A stretch of DNA of 5,973 nt from Microbacterium sp. (GTDB lineage: Bacteria > Actinomycetota > Actinomycetes > Actinomycetales > Microbacteriaceae). Below are positions 5,563 to 5,973 of the stretch, in pieces. Location of the stretch: assembly GCA_003248845.1 (NCBI GenBank), contig QFPD01000143.1, positions 1-5,973 on the forward strand, read 5' to 3'. The notes under the pieces were generated by a model, which was not told where the DNA came from, did no database searches, and was given only the letters and a program-made list of their open reading frames with translations. The position numbers were made by a program, and so were the translations under genes. Positions within the stretch are counted from its first letter, which is position 1, and the number at the start of each line of letters is the position of its first letter.

Positions 5563-5973
5563 GTGGCACAAGAAGTGCTCACCGACCTCAACAAGGTCCG
5601 CAACATCGGCATCATGGCGCACATCGATGCCGGCAAGACGACGACGACCGAGCGCATCCTCTTCTACACGGGTGTCAACCACAAGCTCGGCGAGACGCAC
5701 GACGGTGCGTCGACGACCGACTGGATGGAGCAGGAGAAGGAGCGCGGCATCACGATCACGTCGGCCGCCGTGACCTGCTTCTGGAACAAGCACCAGATCA
5801 ACATCATCGACACCCCCGGCCACGTGGACTTCACGGTCGAGGTGGAGCGCTCGCTTCGCGTCCTCGACGGCGCGGTCGCCGTCTTCGACGGCAAGGAGGG
5901 CGTCGAGCCCCAGTCCGAGACGGTGTGGCGCCAGGCCGACAAGTACGACGTGCCGCGCATCTGCTTCGTCAAC
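5563..5973 (+). CDS. fusA: Elongation factor G, N-terminal 137 residues (cut by window end)
   Basis: EF-G is the GTPase that drives translocation and, with ribosome recycling factor, splits ribosomes. The frame runs open from GTG 5563 to the last base with no stop, so the gene continues past the window; full-length EF-G is about 700 residues. The G-domain motifs are clear: P-loop [13 protein letters not shown] (19-31), switch I ending [11 protein letters not shown] (60-70) with the Mg-binding Thr64, and G3 DTPGHVDFT (83-91). The NKxD motif is beyond the window. The switch I sequence [20 protein letters not shown] is typical of canonical EF-G rather than tetracycline-resistance protection proteins. 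The start is supported by AAGGA (5552-5556) 6 nt upstream. It is the third str-operon gene; tuf is expected next but not seen. Confidence 0.98.
   Translation, partial: MAQEVLTDLNKVRNIGIMAHIDAGKTTTTERILFYTGVNHKLGETHDGASTTDWMEQEKERGITITSAAVTCFWNKHQINIIDTPGHVDFTVEVERSLRVLDGAVAVFDGKEGVEPQSETVWRQADKYDVPRICFVN

Noticed and set aside
1..5973. CRISPR array, insertion sequence, tRNA or rRNA gene
   Set aside because: I saw no regularly spaced repeats, transposase motifs, cloverleaf with TTCGA-type T-loop, or rRNA signature sequences on either strand.

Overview
The window is very GC-rich DNA with the codon use of a high-GC Gram-positive. It has pervasive G/C third positions, frequent GATGCC for Asp-Ala, and GTG starts on rpsL and fusA. 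The protein families (DUF559-type endonuclease-fold protein, DUF5684-like/FHA protein, TgpA-like transglutaminase fold) together point to an actinobacterium, most likely Microbacteriaceae and possibly Microbacterium. The genus is an inference from remembered family resemblance, not a search.

Left part (2-2940, + strand): two translationally coupled genes overlap by ATGA. The first is the 3' part of a membrane protein with a transglutaminase-like domain whose catalytic Cys and His are replaced (by Asp and Ala), followed by a transmembrane helix and a DUF4129-like cytoplasmic tail. The second encodes a 570-residue protein with a DUF5684-like membrane domain, a long Pro/Ala/acidic linker and a C-terminal FHA (phosphothreonine-binding) domain. 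Such genes often occur in MoxR/DUF58/TgpA-type clusters. A role at the cell envelope linked to Ser/Thr-kinase signalling is plausible but inferred.

Middle (2941-4637): a palindrome-rich gap lies where two gene sets converge. It holds a 22-position near-perfect hairpin carrying two inverted copies of TCCTGTCCACAA, and a second hairpin with a third, related copy. Next, on the minus strand, is a DUF559/AbiEi-like gene that is readable only across a frameshift. A 489-bp divergent gap follows, with short hairpins, a good sigma-70-type promoter (TTGCCC-17-TAGTAT) and a leader of about 200 nt carrying a composite stem-loop.

Right part (4638-5973, + strand): the start of the str operon, rpsL (S12), rpsG (S7) and fusA (EF-G, cut by the window end). 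rpsL and rpsG are only 5 nt apart. rpsG and fusA are separated by 80 bp containing a 14-bp GC-rich stem-loop. These genes supply the ribosomal decoding-centre protein, the 30S head-assembly protein and the translocase, and are expected to be co-transcribed from the promoter at 4400-4428.

I found no CRISPR array, insertion sequence or tRNA. The best candidates for undescribed biology are the pseudo-transglutaminase/FHA pair, the structured str-operon leader, and the palindromic element with DnaA-box-like sequences.
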